Source: Flintibacter muris
GTDB lineage: Bacteria; Bacillota; Clostridia; Oscillospirales; Oscillospiraceae
DNA length: 64,000 bases
Direction: 5' to 3'
Assembly (NCBI RefSeq): GCF_943192995.1
Contig: NZ_CALPCP010000001.1
Location: 62,001 to 126,000, forward strand
In this document: positions 34,379-43,156 of the stretch, piece after piece
Layout of the letters: each line of letters begins with the position of its first letter
Position numbering within the stretch: the stretch's first letter is position 1
Notes under the pieces: model-generated
The model's database searches: none
What the model was told of the DNA's origin: nothing
What the model saw: the letters and a program-made list of their open reading frames with translations, nothing else
Made by a program: the position numbers and the translations under genes

Positions 34379-35095
34379 ATGGAGGGCAAAATTCTTGAAG
34401 CCTATGTAACCAACCTGGGGAAATACAACGAGGGCTGTCTGGCGGGTGCGCCGCTGAATTTCCCCACCACCACCGAGGACGTGCAAGCCCTGTTGAAGCG
34501 CATCGGGGTGGACGGTGTTCGGTATGAGGAAATTTTCATTACCGACTTTGAAAGCGACATCCTGGGCCTGTACGACCACCTGGGCGAGTATGAAAGCATT
34601 GACGAGCTGAACCATCTGGCTCACCTGCTGTCTGGCATGGACGGTGACGAGCTGGCAAAGCTGGAGGCCGTAATGGACAGCGGCGAATACACCGGGAGCG
34701 TCAAGGATTTAATCAACCTGACGCAAAATCTGGACAGCTACGACTTTTACCCCGATATTGACAGCGAGGAGGCCCTGGGCCGCCTGTATATCCAGGAATT
34801 TGAAGCCGTTCCTGTGCCGGAGCATTTGATTGACTACATCGACTACGAGGCATACGGGCGGGATGTGCGGATCAACGAGGGCGGCCACTTTGCCCCCGGC
34901 GGCTATGTCATGTGCAACCACGGCTCCTTTGTGGAGCATTACCACGGCATAGAGGATATTTCCCCGGAGCATCGGGTGTTCGCCTATCCCCAGCTCAATA
35001 TCCGGGAGCAGATGGCGGCCTATCAGGAGGTGATTGACCGCTCCGCGCTGAACGAGGGGAAACAGCGGCTTGCCACTGGCCGGGAGGACAGGTAG
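34379..35095 (+). CDS. ardA: Antirestriction protein ArdA
   Basis: 238 residues, strongly acidic like a DNA mimic. Family patterns include LEAYVTNLGKYNEG, EEIFITDFESDILGL, LGEYESIDELNHLAHLL and INEGGHFAPGGYV. ArdA mimics B-DNA to block type I restriction during element entry. Length is normal for the Tn916-type form plus a short tail. It is the second gene of a likely operon with DUF7768. Confidence 0.92.
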   Translation: MEGKILEAYVTNLGKYNEGCLAGAPLNFPTTTEDVQALLKRIGVDGVRYEEIFITDFESDILGLYDHLGEYESIDELNHLAHLLSGMDGDELAKLEAVMDSGEYTGSVKDLINLTQNLDSYDFYPDIDSEEALGRLYIQEFEAVPVPEHLIDYIDYEAYGRDVRINEGGHFAPGGYVMCNHGSFVEHYHGIEDISPEHRVFAYPQLNIREQMAAYQEVIDRSALNEGKQRLATGREDR

Positions 35096-35146
35096 CTTCT
35101 GGCCATCCTGGCCAGAGGTGCGCGGCCCAAGAAAGGGGGCGTTTGA

Positions 35147-35611
35147 ATGATAGATGAAGAAATTTCCCGCAGCACTATCGCAATCTCCGTCCGGGCCAGT
35201 AAGCTGACGGCGCGGGGGCTGGCCTACGCGCTGGGGGAGGCGGCCAAGAAAATCCGCAAGTCCCAAGCGCCCCAGGGCAAGCAGACGGTGAAGCAGCTTC
35301 TGCGCCACGGCGGGGAGGCCAGCGCCATCGACCTACCGGGGCGGGTGAAAGACTTTGACCGGGTGGCCCGGCGCTGGGGCGTGGACTACGCCATCAAGCG
35401 GGTGGAAAAGGGAAAATACCTGCTGTTGTTCAAGGCGAAACAGGCGGACGCCATCACTGGCTGTTTTTCGGAATACTCCCGCCGGATGATGAACCGTGGC
35501 CGGGATCAGCGCGTCCCCCTCCGGGAACAGCTCAAACGCGCCCAGGAGCTGGTACGCGATCAGCCCCGGCAAAAGGAGCGGACAAAGGAGGCGGAGCGTG
35601 AGGAACGATAA
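35147..35611 (+). CDS. PcfB-family (DUF3801) conjugation protein
   Basis: 154 residues: ISRSTIAISVRASKLTARGLAYALGEAAKK at the start and FKAKQADAITGCFSEYSRR in the middle match PcfB, a factor of the conjugative machinery found directly before the coupling protein. The basic C-terminus overlaps the coupling-protein start codon (35598). Cytoplasmic. Confidence 0.85.
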   Translation: MIDEEISRSTIAISVRASKLTARGLAYALGEAAKKIRKSQAPQGKQTVKQLLRHGGEASAIDLPGRVKDFDRVARRWGVDYAIKRVEKGKYLLLFKAKQADAITGCFSEYSRRMMNRGRDQRVPLREQLKRAQELVRDQPRQKERTKEAEREER

Positions 35612-36709
35612 TATCCGCAAGTACATTTTGCCTAACATTCCCTATCTGTTCATCCTGTGGGCCTGTCTGAAAGTAGGGACGGCCTACCGTCTGGCGGCTG
35701 GCGGGAACATGGGCCAGATCCTGACTTTATGAACGCGGTGGACTATATGTTTGCCGGGCTGGAAAAGCGGAAGCCGGATTGCTTTGCCGTGAAGCAATAC
35801 CGCAAATACCGCCTTGCCAGCGGCAAAACAGCCCGTTCGATCCTGATTTCCTGCGGGGCGCGGCTGGCTCCCTTTGACATCCCCCAGCTCCGGGAGATTA
35901 TGAGCTACGATGAAATGGAGCTGGACAAGCTGGGGGACAAGCGGACGGCGGCTTTCTTCATCATCAGCGACACGGACAGCACCTACAATTTTATTGTGGC
36001 CCTGGCGTTCTCTCAAATGTTCAACCTGTTGTGCGAGAGGGCGGACAACGTACACGGGGGCCGTCTGCCCCATCATGTGCGGGTGCTGTGGGACGAGGCG
36101 GCCAACACGGGCCAAGTGCCGAACCTGGAAAAGCTGGTGGCCGTCATCCGCTCCCGCGAGGTAAGCCTGACCCTGTTCTACCAGCAGATGGCCCAATGCA
36201 AGGCCATCTACGACAAGAACGCGGAAACGATACTCGGCAATATGGACAGCGTGATATTCCTGGGGGGCCGGGAGGCCAGCACCATCAAGGAAATATCCGA
36301 AAACTGGCTGGGGAAAGCAACGATCTCCATGCAGACGGAGAGCCGTTCCCGTGGGCAGTCTGAGAGCTTCAGCCAAAACACCCAACGGCTGGGCCGGGAG
36401 CTTATGACCCCCGCCGAGCTTGCCACCATGCCCGGCGACAGGTGCATCCTGCAACTGCGGGGCCTGCCGCCGTTCTATTCCCCCAAGTACGATTTGGAAC
36501 AGCACCCCAACTACAAATACACCGCCGAGGCCGACAAAAAGAAAAACGCCTTTGACCTCTCCCGGCTCATCCGGCGGCGTATGGAAAAGCTGAACCCCAG
36601 CGAGGAATATACCGTGTACGAGGTGGACGTGCCGGACGGGGGCCACATGGAAGAGGACGAGGACATCCTCAACTATGATGACCTGGACGACCCGGACACT
36701 TTTGTATAG
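35598..36709 (+). pseudogene. VirD4-type coupling protein with large internal deletion (copy B)
   Basis: A GTG at 35598 behind AAAGGAGG starts the true N-terminus (RKYILPNIPYLFILWACLKVGTAYRLAAGG, in parts), which stops at 35732. The C-terminal half resumes in another frame at about 35725 (DFMNAVDYMFAGLEKRKP) and runs to NYDDLDDPDTFV at 36709. About 270 residues, including Walker A, are deleted. The C-terminal half is closely similar to copy A but with scattered replacements, so it comes from a different element lineage, not a recent duplication. Confidence 0.85.
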
Positions 36710-36805
36710 CTTCTGGCCAGAGTGGCCAGAGGATGTTACCTGCCGCCGTAACTGGCGGCTTTTTTCATGGCCGGGATGATATTCCCGGAGAATATGGAGG
36801 TTTAT

Positions 36806-36970
36806 ATGCAGTTTTTCTCTACCGCTGTTACTACTTTGCAGACCCTCGTTGTGGCCCTGGGCGCGGGCCTTGCCGTGTGGGGCGTGGTCAATCTGCTGGA
36901 GGGCTACGGCTCGGACAACGCTGCGGCCAAGTCGCAGGGCATCAAGCACTTGACACCTAAATTGATGTAA
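36806..36970 (+). pseudogene. Maff2-family membrane protein, C-terminally truncated
   Basis: From the ATG at 36806 (TATGGAGG ribosome-binding site) it reads MQFFSTAVTTLQTLVVALG, GAGLAVWGVVNLLEGYG and NAAAKSQGIK, the start of Maff2 proteins that follow virD4 in Tn1549-like elements. After SQGIK the expected second helix is absent and the frame stops at 36970, so the conjugation module ends abruptly near 36947. Confidence 0.8.
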
Positions 36971-37116
36971 AGACAAATGCGTTGTGTATGCCGCAGTTTT
37001 TGGAGAAGAATTGCAACAGTGCATTGTGTTTTCTCAACGGAGGCGGTATAATAGTCGAAAGGCCATAGGACCGGGGCCGTTTCTGATGGCTCCAGCCCGG
37101 AAAGGTGGAACAGGCT

Positions 37117-37329
37117 ATGAAAATCAGCTACAAACCGCTCTGGAAAACACTGATTGACAAGAACATGAGCAAGAAAGATTTGCGGCTCCAGGCACATTTG
37201 ACAACGAACCATATCGCCAACATGGGTAAGGGAGAGCATATCTCCATGCAGACCCTTATTAAGATTTGCGAAACGCTGAACTGCGACATTGCTGATGTGA
37301 TTGCGCTGGTGCCGGACGATGACCCGTAA
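37117..37329 (+). CDS. Cro/CI-type helix-turn-helix regulator
   Basis: 70 residues. LWKTLIDKNMSKKDLRLQAHLTTNHIANMGKG and the ending LNCDIADVIALVPDDD fit the short XRE family. The ATG at 37117 is preferred over a GTG at 37105. It probably regulates the adjacent TnpV gene or element transfer. Confidence 0.85.
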   Translation: MKISYKPLWKTLIDKNMSKKDLRLQAHLTTNHIANMGKGEHISMQTLIKICETLNCDIADVIALVPDDDP

Positions 37330-37347
37330 GGGAGAAAGGGCAGCGCA

Positions 37348-37692
37348 ATGAAAATCGAATTGGACTATGTGAAAGTGGGCGATTACTACCTCCCCGACCT
37401 GGCAGCGGAGCCGTACCCCAAGCGCGGCCCGGGCAAATATGGCCTGCTGCGTCTGCGGTATCTGAAAGAGCATCGTCCCATCATTTGGGCCGAGTATGTG
37501 ATGAAGGGCAAGCTGTACGCCCATCTGCTGGAAGTGGAGGACGCCGCCCATGACCTGCTGGACAGCATGATGCCGGGAATGGCAAAGGAGGCTGGGGCCA
37601 CCGAGAGTTTGAAGTCCCGCGACCCGCTGGCCTGGGTGGGGCTGATGAATTGCCGCAAAGCCCAGGTGGAGGAAATTTTTTCGAGGAATTGA
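37348..37692 (+). CDS. TnpV-like transposon protein
   Basis: 114 residues: YYLPDLAAEPYPKRGPGKYG, RYLKEHRPIIWAEYVMKGKL and ESLKSRDPLAWVGLMNCRKA match TnpV of Tn4451-like elements. Function unknown. It lies 18 bases after the regulator. Confidence 0.8.
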   Translation: MKIELDYVKVGDYYLPDLAAEPYPKRGPGKYGLLRLRYLKEHRPIIWAEYVMKGKLYAHLLEVEDAAHDLLDSMMPGMAKEAGATESLKSRDPLAWVGLMNCRKAQVEEIFSRN

Positions 37693-37769
37693 TATATTGC
37701 TGATTGGGCCTGTCATGGACAAGATTCCCTCCATGTGGTATGATAGCCCGCAGAAAGGAGGCGTCCGCT

Positions 37770-39095
37770 ATGCTCACACTGGAGGATTATCTGTTTCAAT
37801 TTACAGTTTCCCTGATCTCCCACGCCGTCCTGGTGGTCTATCTGTTTGTGATTATGGACGCGCGGGGCCGGCGGGTGGTGAGAAAGCTGCCCGTCCTGCT
37901 GCTCTCCCCGCTGCTGGCCACCCTGCTGGATGCGGTTTTGTATGCGCGCTTTCCCGACCACTATGTGGTCCGCTACTGTGCGTTCTCCTGCGCCATCCTG
38001 CTGATGTGTACCCTGTGGATTCGGTGGGCGTGGCGGACCGGGTTCTGGCACGCCTTTGCCGCCGCGTGCATGGCGGGCATGTTCCAGGTGGCCGCGTCCG
38101 GCCTGGCCCAGATATTGCTTCTGGACAGCGAGATCCCATACATGGCGTTGATCGCCGTCTATGGCGCTGTGGCGCTGGTCTCCGCCGCGCTGCTGCACCG
38201 GCTCCGCTTCGGGCGCTGGTTCCGCCTTCTGCTGGAGGACAGCTCCGTCCAGCGCCGCATGGCCCTGTTCTTCTTTGGCCTGGAGGCGGCTATGGAGGCA
38301 TTCTCTCTTTTGCAGGAGGGAATCCATCCGGAATATCTGGTTCCCTACTACGCGCTTGTGCTGGTGATGGCGGGGCTGGCGGTGGGGCTGGTCATTTACC
38401 TGTCCCAGCGGCTGGACGCCTCCCGGAAGATGGAAGTCCAGCGGGACGTCATTGCCCAGCAGCAGCTCTATGAGCGGGATTTGGAGGCGATTCAGCGGGA
38501 GGTGCGGGCGTTCCGTCACGACTACAAGAATTTGCTGGCAGGGCTGTCTGAACAGGCCGGAAAAGGAGAATTGGATGAACTTCGGGCCTCCTTGTCCCAA
38601 CTGGACGCGGGCTTTGACCAGCACATCGGAGAGAGGATACAAGCATCCGTCCATCTGGGCAATGTGAGAGTCCCCCAGGTGCGCAGCCTCCTGCTGTCCA
38701 AGCTGGCAGCCATGAGAGAAAAGAAAATCGACTGCCGCCTGGAAGCGCTCTACCCCATGGAGCGGGTGGGGATGGACGTGTGGGATTTCACCCGCTGCCT
38801 GGGAATCCTGCTGGACAACGCCGCCGAGGCCGCTTTGGAAGCGGAAACACCCTGGGTGGAGATTGTCCTGCTGTCTCAAAAGGACAGGCTGTCTCTGCGG
38901 GTGTCCAACCCCTACAATGGGGCCATCGACCCGGATAGAATCTGGACGGAGGGCTTTTCCACCAAGGGAGAGCGCCGGGGATTGGGACTGTCCAGCTATC
39001 AGCGGATTTTGAAGGACTATCCCCATACGGTCGCGTCCACAAGCTGGGCCAATGGCGTGTTTGTTCAGGAATTGGTGGTGGAAGAAAAAGCATGA
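37770..39095 (+). CDS. GHKL-family sensor histidine kinase (AgrC-like)
   Basis: 441 residues from the ATG at 37770 behind AAAGGAGG. About six N-terminal membrane helices (1-210) precede a dimerisation helix with the phospho-His in FRHDYKNLLAGL. The ATPase domain has the N box ILLDNAAEAALEA and G box RRGLGLSSYQRIL. Such kinases usually sense peptides. The last 4 bases overlap the regulator gene (ATGA). No agrB or agrD is nearby, so the signal is unknown. Confidence 0.92.
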   Translation: MLTLEDYLFQFTVSLISHAVLVVYLFVIMDARGRRVVRKLPVLLLSPLLATLLDAVLYARFPDHYVVRYCAFSCAILLMCTLWIRWAWRTGFWHAFAAACMAGMFQVAASGLAQILLLDSEIPYMALIAVYGAVALVSAALLHRLRFGRWFRLLLEDSSVQRRMALFFFGLEAAMEAFSLLQEGIHPEYLVPYYALVLVMAGLAVGLVIYLSQRLDASRKMEVQRDVIAQQQLYERDLEAIQREVRAFRHDYKNLLAGLSEQAGKGELDELRASLSQLDAGFDQHIGERIQASVHLGNVRVPQVRSLLLSKLAAMREKKIDCRLEALYPMERVGMDVWDFTRCLGILLDNAAEAALEAETPWVEIVLLSQKDRLSLRVSNPYNGAIDPDRIWTEGFSTKGERRGLGLSSYQRILKDYPHTVASTSWANGVFVQELVVEEKA

Positions 39096-39829
39096 TTTCA
39101 ATTTATCTTTGTGATGATGAGGAAAGTGTTCGTCACCAGCTCAAAACCGCCCTGGAGTGGAAAATTTTCGTGGAAAACTACGATATGAAGGTGGTTTGCG
39201 CCGCCTCCACCGCCCAGGCGCTTTTGGACGCGGCGCAGGACAGCCGCCGGGGCGTCTACTTCCTGGATGTGGATTTGAAGGACGGAGCGTGGGACGGCTT
39301 TACGCTGGGGCTGGAGCTGCGGCGGCGGGACCCTCATGGCACGCTGGTCTACATTACCAGCTATGGCGATCTGGCCTGGAAAACCTTCCAGTACCATTTG
39401 GAGGCATTTGACTACATTGTGAAGGAGGGAGAGCAGACCGGCCCTGCCGTTGCCCGCTGCCTGGAGGCGGTCCACGCCCGCTTACTGGACGAGCGCCGCG
39501 ACCCGGCGGAGATGTTCTCCCTGCGAACAGGCGATGAAACCCGCCACATTCCCCTGGCCGACATCCTGTTTTTTGAGGCCGCGCCCAAGGCCCACCATGT
39601 ATATCTTCATACGGCGGACAGCCGTCTGGATTTCGTGGGCAGTCTGAACGAGCTGGAAAAGGAACTGGACGGACGGTTTGTCCGGGTCCACCGGTCCTTT
39701 CTGGCGGCGTGGGACAAAATTGAGACAGTGGATGGAAAGGGAAATCAGGTCCGGGTAGGGGGCAGAATATGTTTGCTGTCCCGAACCGGAAAGGCGGAAT
39801 TGAAGAAGAAATTGAGAGGGAGCTTTTGA
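39092..39829 (+). CDS. LytTR-family response regulator (AgrA-like)
   Basis: 245 residues. The receiver domain has CDDEE near the start and phosphoacceptor Asp in YFLDVDLKDG (about residue 59). The LytTR DNA-binding domain occupies about 140-240 (IPLADILFFEA, GRFVRVHRSFLAAWD). Partner of the kinase by overlap. A terminator hairpin overlaps its last codons. Confidence 0.93.
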   Translation: MISIYLCDDEESVRHQLKTALEWKIFVENYDMKVVCAASTAQALLDAAQDSRRGVYFLDVDLKDGAWDGFTLGLELRRRDPHGTLVYITSYGDLAWKTFQYHLEAFDYIVKEGEQTGPAVARCLEAVHARLLDERRDPAEMFSLRTGDETRHIPLADILFFEAAPKAHHVYLHTADSRLDFVGSLNELEKELDGRFVRVHRSFLAAWDKIETVDGKGNQVRVGGRICLLSRTGKAELKKKLRGSF

Positions 39830-39839
39830 GGCTCCCTCT
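39815..39839 (+). terminator. Rho-independent terminator overlapping the regulator stop
   Basis: 9-bp stem AGAGGGAGC/GCTCCCTCT (39815-39823 with 39831-39839) followed by TTTATTTTTG. Confidence 0.85.
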
Positions 39840-39955
39840 TTATTTTTGCCGCTCAGGAAGAATTTGTGCCGTTTGGGAAATTCGGCCCCCGGCGGGGCCG
39901 GGCAGTGGTATGCTCCTCTTTGCGGACAGGCGGGACGAGAAAGGAGGGAAACGCA

Positions 39956-40135
39956 ATGGCAAAGGAGCGCTTTGTGGAGGTCTATAACCAGGGCATTGTG
40001 AATGTGATGAAAGTCGTCGTCGATACAGAAACCGGCGTGAATTATGTGCTGGGCTCTCACAATAAAGCAAGCGGCACGGGGATGACCGTGCTGGTGAACG
40101 CGGACGGCAAGCCCATCGTCACCCCCGTAAACTGA
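39956..40135 (+). CDS. DUF6440-like small protein
   Basis: 59 residues from the ATG at 39956, with AAGGAGGG 7 bases ahead. AKERFVEVYNQGIVNVMKVV, DTETGVNYVLGSHN and GMTVLVNADGKPIV match short DUF6440-type proteins. Function unknown. It converges with a truncated relaxase, overlapping by 17 bases. Confidence 0.7.
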   Translation: MAKERFVEVYNQGIVNVMKVVVDTETGVNYVLGSHNKASGTGMTVLVNADGKPIVTPVN

Positions 40136-40721
40136 ACGAATCCATCCAATTCGGAAAACACGAATTCATCCCGCCCGCCCGCGCCAACAATTTGTTGTAG
40201 CTTTTTCCATGCGGTTTTGGGTCCTCTACAATGGAATAGCCGTTCTCAACGCAGATGGTATCATTCAGCCGCCGGACCGCGCGGGTGCTGCCCCAGAAGT
40301 TTCGGAATTTCCGGTCACAGTTCAGATTGACTGCGTTCCAGATGATGTGATTATGGATATGGGACTTGTCGATATGGGTGCAGACCACAAAGGCGTGACT
40401 GCCCTTGGTGAACCGCTTTGCAAACTCCACGCCCAGCCGGTTTGCTTCTTCCGGGGTAATCTCGCCGGGGACAAAGGACTGCCGGACATGGTAGGCCAGC
40501 ACATCGTCCGCGCCCCGTACCCGTCCAGTGGTGGAAATGTACTCCCGTTTCGCCAGTAGAAACTCGGCGTCGGCTATCCGGCTGTCACACGCAAAGCCGG
40601 TGACGAGCCTGCCGTTATCTGTCTTTTGTGGGTTGGATACATAGTCGATAATGTCACTGACTGCCTGACTTTCGGTGCGGCCTTTGCCAATGTGCAGCGG
40701 CATGATGCGTGTGGTTGCCAT
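40119..40721 (-). pseudogene. Relaxase/mobilisation nuclease, C-terminally truncated
   Basis: 200 residues of an expected 450 or more. The N-terminus ATTRIMPLHIGKGRTESQAV and the metal-binding HIDKSHIHNHIIWNAV motif are those of the MobA/VirD2-like Relaxase family, which nicks oriT. After HGKSYNK the frame runs into unrelated DNA and stops inside the DUF6440 gene. The break is near 40195. The nuclease half may still fold, but transfer is doubtful. Confidence 0.88.
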
Positions 40722-40741
40722 GATGGAATCCTCCTCTCAAA

Positions 40742-40769
40742 AAAATAACGGCCTGATGAACAGGCCGTT
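40742..40769 (-). terminator. Rho-independent terminator on the minus strand
   Basis: 9-bp stem AACGGCCTG/CAGGCCGTT (40747-40755 with 40761-40769); on the minus strand it is followed by ATTTTTTTG. It ends the AbiE operon, 10 bases after the Cys-rich protein's stop. Confidence 0.88.
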
Positions 40770-40778
40770 GCTGGTTAT

Positions 40779-41111
40779 TCAAAGTATGTCATAGGGAAAA
40801 TCTGTGAAATCTCCGTTTGGTTCATCCTCCTCGAACCGGGCTGGCGAAAAGCGCATTTCATATTGTTCCTTTGCGAGCGCCCGAATGTCCGGGCGTTTAT
40901 CGTGCATCTTCTTTTTCAGCCAGGAAATCCGCTCCTTTGAAAGCCGCCAGGGGAGATTCAACAGGCGGTTCATTGCCGCCATTTCAGATTTCTTTTCCGG
41001 CGGCAGGGAGGCGCACGTTTTGCAGATATGCGCCGCATGGCCTTTACCCGAAAACTTTTCGTTTGATTTATACTCACCGCAGATTTTGCAGTAATGCCCG
41101 CGCTTTTTCAT
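40779..41111 (-). CDS. Small zinc-ribbon protein, third gene of the AbiE operon
   Basis: 110 residues. Two CxxC pairs (YCKICGEYKSNEKFSGKG and HICKTCASL) suggest a zinc-binding head; the rest is basic and helical. It overlaps the AbiEii gene by 4 bases (ATGA), so it is translationally coupled. AbiE systems normally have two genes; the role of this one is unknown. Confidence 0.75.
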   Translation of the reverse strand: MKKRGHYCKICGEYKSNEKFSGKGHAAHICKTCASLPPEKKSEMAAMNRLLNLPWRLSKERISWLKKKMHDKRPDIRALAKEQYEMRFSPARFEEDEPNGDFTDFPYDIL

Positions 41112-41962
41112 TCCGATTCACTGTCCTCTGTCAGAGCATACAAACGGTGGACCGCCCCCATAACGGTGTTCCATTCCAGATCAGCCGCATAGGAAAATTT
41201 CCTGCGGTAAGCGGACCAAAGCGCCTGCATCGCATGGCTGTTTTCTACTTCGGAAAACACTTCCTTCGCTTCTTTCAAACGCCTCTCGGTCCCGCGCTTG
41301 CGGGCGGTAGCAAGGAGCGCGTGGCGGAGAATATCGGAATCCAGCGATCTTCCATGAAGCTGTTCCAGAATGTAGAGGTCATAAAAATCCCTCATACGGG
41401 TGTTTGTTATGGTCCGGGCAATCATTGTTTCCAGCTTTTCCGCAAGTACGGTTTCCAGATTGTACGCCCAAATATCAATGGAGCGTTCCTCCAGCATAAG
41501 CCGGAACCTGTACCGGACTGCCCTCGGCGTAATCACATCCCCGGTAGAAATATCAATTTTCAGCGGCGTCACCACCCCGTCAAAGACAGTGGCCATGCTG
41601 ACCCGAATCCCCGGATACTCGGCCTCGTCCATGATTTCCGAAATGCTTTTCACCTGGAACTCCACACCGTCCTCAATGGGGACTGCTATGATAGAGGACA
41701 TCAGATTTTCAATGTCCTCCACATTCACGCTGGCCCCTCTGACGGTTGCGTCTAAATCCATTGTAGACCGGGCATCCAACCCTACCATTGCGGCAACCAG
41801 CATCCCGCCTTTCAAAATAAAGTTATCCCGATATTCAGAAAGGGAAATACGTTCCAGGAAACGCTCCATCATATAGTTCCGCATCAAAATCTGTGCGTCC
41901 GCCGATTTCTCCTTTGCGAGATTGCGGATCAAATCTTTCAGCTGCCTTGCTGTCTTTATCAT
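41108..41962 (-). CDS. AbiEii/AbiGii-family nucleotidyltransferase toxin
   Basis: 284 residues. The nucleotidyltransferase signature FILKGGMLVAAMVGLDARSTMDLD (seen in parts: KGG, then D-x-D in STMDLDATV) and KIDISTGD fit the type IV toxin AbiEii. Such toxins modify RNA and cause phage abortive infection. It overlaps the AbiEi start by 4 bases. Catalytic motifs look intact. Confidence 0.9.
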   Translation of the reverse strand: MIKTARQLKDLIRNLAKEKSADAQILMRNYMMERFLERISLSEYRDNFILKGGMLVAAMVGLDARSTMDLDATVRGASVNVEDIENLMSSIIAVPIEDGVEFQVKSISEIMDEAEYPGIRVSMATVFDGVVTPLKIDISTGDVITPRAVRYRFRLMLEERSIDIWAYNLETVLAEKLETMIARTITNTRMRDFYDLYILEQLHGRSLDSDILRHALLATARKRGTERRLKEAKEVFSEVENSHAMQALWSAYRRKFSYAADLEWNTVMGAVHRLYALTEDSESE

Positions 41963-42552
41963 AATAGCACCTCCAAATACTGCCGCAAAATTTTTTCAAC
42001 CCGGAACAGCCCTGCATACTGCATCAGCCTCCGCAGGTTTTTCTCTTTCCTGCGGGCGTACATTTTGAGCGCCCCTTGAAATGTCTGCATCTCAATGCTG
42101 CTCCGGCAGCGAAGCAGGTCGCAGATGGTCCGCTCAATATCATAAGCCGGAACCGTATGCCCGAAAGGGGTTCGAGCCGTACTCTTTCCGACGTCATGCA
42201 GCTCCGGTTTTATGGTGTAGACCAAAATCCCGTCCGCTTTCAATCTGGTCGTGCTGTATCCCCGTCTGACGGTAATGGAATAGGGGGAAGGCTCCCGGTC
42301 GGTCAGATCATGGAAAAACAGCGCCGTTTCATGAGAAAAAATCCCCTGGCTGCATCGTAAATGGAGCAGGTACATCCCATCGACCCAGGCATCCGGCGAT
42401 ACATAAACCCCATGTGCCGCCTGTTCCAATTCTTTTTCCTTCACATAGTTGTAAAAAACGGATTTTGGAATTCCCCGTTTCACCACCTCTGATGTTTGGA
42501 GCATACCGTGTTGTCCCTCTAAAATCGTGTCCAGCTGTTCAAACTGTGTCAT
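41959..42552 (-). CDS. AbiEi-family antitoxin/transcriptional repressor
   Basis: 197 residues from the ATG at 42552, with GGAAGTGAGGG ahead; an upstream in-frame start at 42585 lies inside the promoter. The N-terminal winged helix (MLQTSEVVKRGIPKSVFYNYVKE) and HETALFFHDLTDREP, PAYDIERTICDLLR match AbiEi antitoxins. It represses its own operon through inverted repeats, which are present upstream. Confidence 0.9.
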   Translation of the reverse strand: MTQFEQLDTILEGQHGMLQTSEVVKRGIPKSVFYNYVKEKELEQAAHGVYVSPDAWVDGMYLLHLRCSQGIFSHETALFFHDLTDREPSPYSITVRRGYSTTRLKADGILVYTIKPELHDVGKSTARTPFGHTVPAYDIERTICDLLRCRSSIEMQTFQGALKMYARRKEKNLRRLMQYAGLFRVEKILRQYLEVLL

Positions 42553-42564
42553 GCCCTCACTTCC

Positions 42565-42605
42565 TTTCGTGCTACTATTATACATGATTGTAGCACGAAA
42601 GTAAA
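42565..42605 (-). promoter_or_regulatory. AbiE promoter with flanking operator arms
   Basis: On the minus strand a TTTACT -35 (42600-42605) and TATAAT -10 (42577-42582) are separated by 17 bases. A perfect 11-bp inverted repeat TTTCGTGCTAC/GTAGCACGAAA (42565-42575 with 42590-42600) flanks the -10, the expected place for AbiEi binding. Confidence 0.8.
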
Positions 42606-42684
42606 TAGCGTCAAAAAGAAAAAGCGGAGGAAGGCGCGGCGAAGAACGCCGTTCCTCCCTCCGCAGATGGGGCAGATTGTCCGG

Positions 42685-43029
42685 TCAGGAGAGCTTGAAA
42701 AGCTGGGCCAGTATCTTCTGCACACCCTCCCAAAGCTGTTCTTGCCGCTGGGATATATCCTCCAGATCAGCGTCATAAACCCGCCCGGTTTCATGTACTT
42801 TACGGGTCAGCTGGTTCAGGTTGTTGCTGGAATAGCGCATCAGGGACACCAGCTCCTTCAGTTCCGGCAAATCCAGCTTTACCACATACCCATCCAGCGC
42901 CATTTTCCGCAGGTAGGCTTCCCGGTTGACGGTTCCAAGCTGGGACATTTTCTGCTCAATCAGAGCCAGCTCCTCCGGGGAAACCCGGAAATTCACCTGT
43001 ACCTCCCGTTTCCGCTTTGCCGCGCTCAT
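42685..43029 (-). CDS. mobC: MobC-family mobilisation accessory protein
   Basis: 114 residues. VQVNFRVSPEELALIEQKMSQ and REAYLRKMALDGYVV form the ribbon-helix-helix region of MobC. YSSNNLNQLTRKVHETG follows. MobC binds near oriT and helps the relaxase. The relaxase that should follow is separated by the AbiE operon and truncated. Confidence 0.88.
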   Translation of the reverse strand: MSAAKRKREVQVNFRVSPEELALIEQKMSQLGTVNREAYLRKMALDGYVVKLDLPELKELVSLMRYSSNNLNQLTRKVHETGRVYDADLEDISQRQEQLWEGVQKILAQLFKLS

Positions 43030-43156
43030 CGTTCCGGTTCCCGTTTCTTAGGGGCGGCGGGTTTGCGTTCCGGCGGCTCCTGTTTGAGTTTTTCCAGGAC
43101 GGAGCCTTTCTCCGGGGCTTGAAGGACTTTCCGCGCCTGCTTCAAAAACAGGTCGG

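Noticed and set aside
35684-37024. 446-codon minus-strand frame over the second virD4
   Set aside because: Shadow of the coupling-protein fragment; no recognisable domain.
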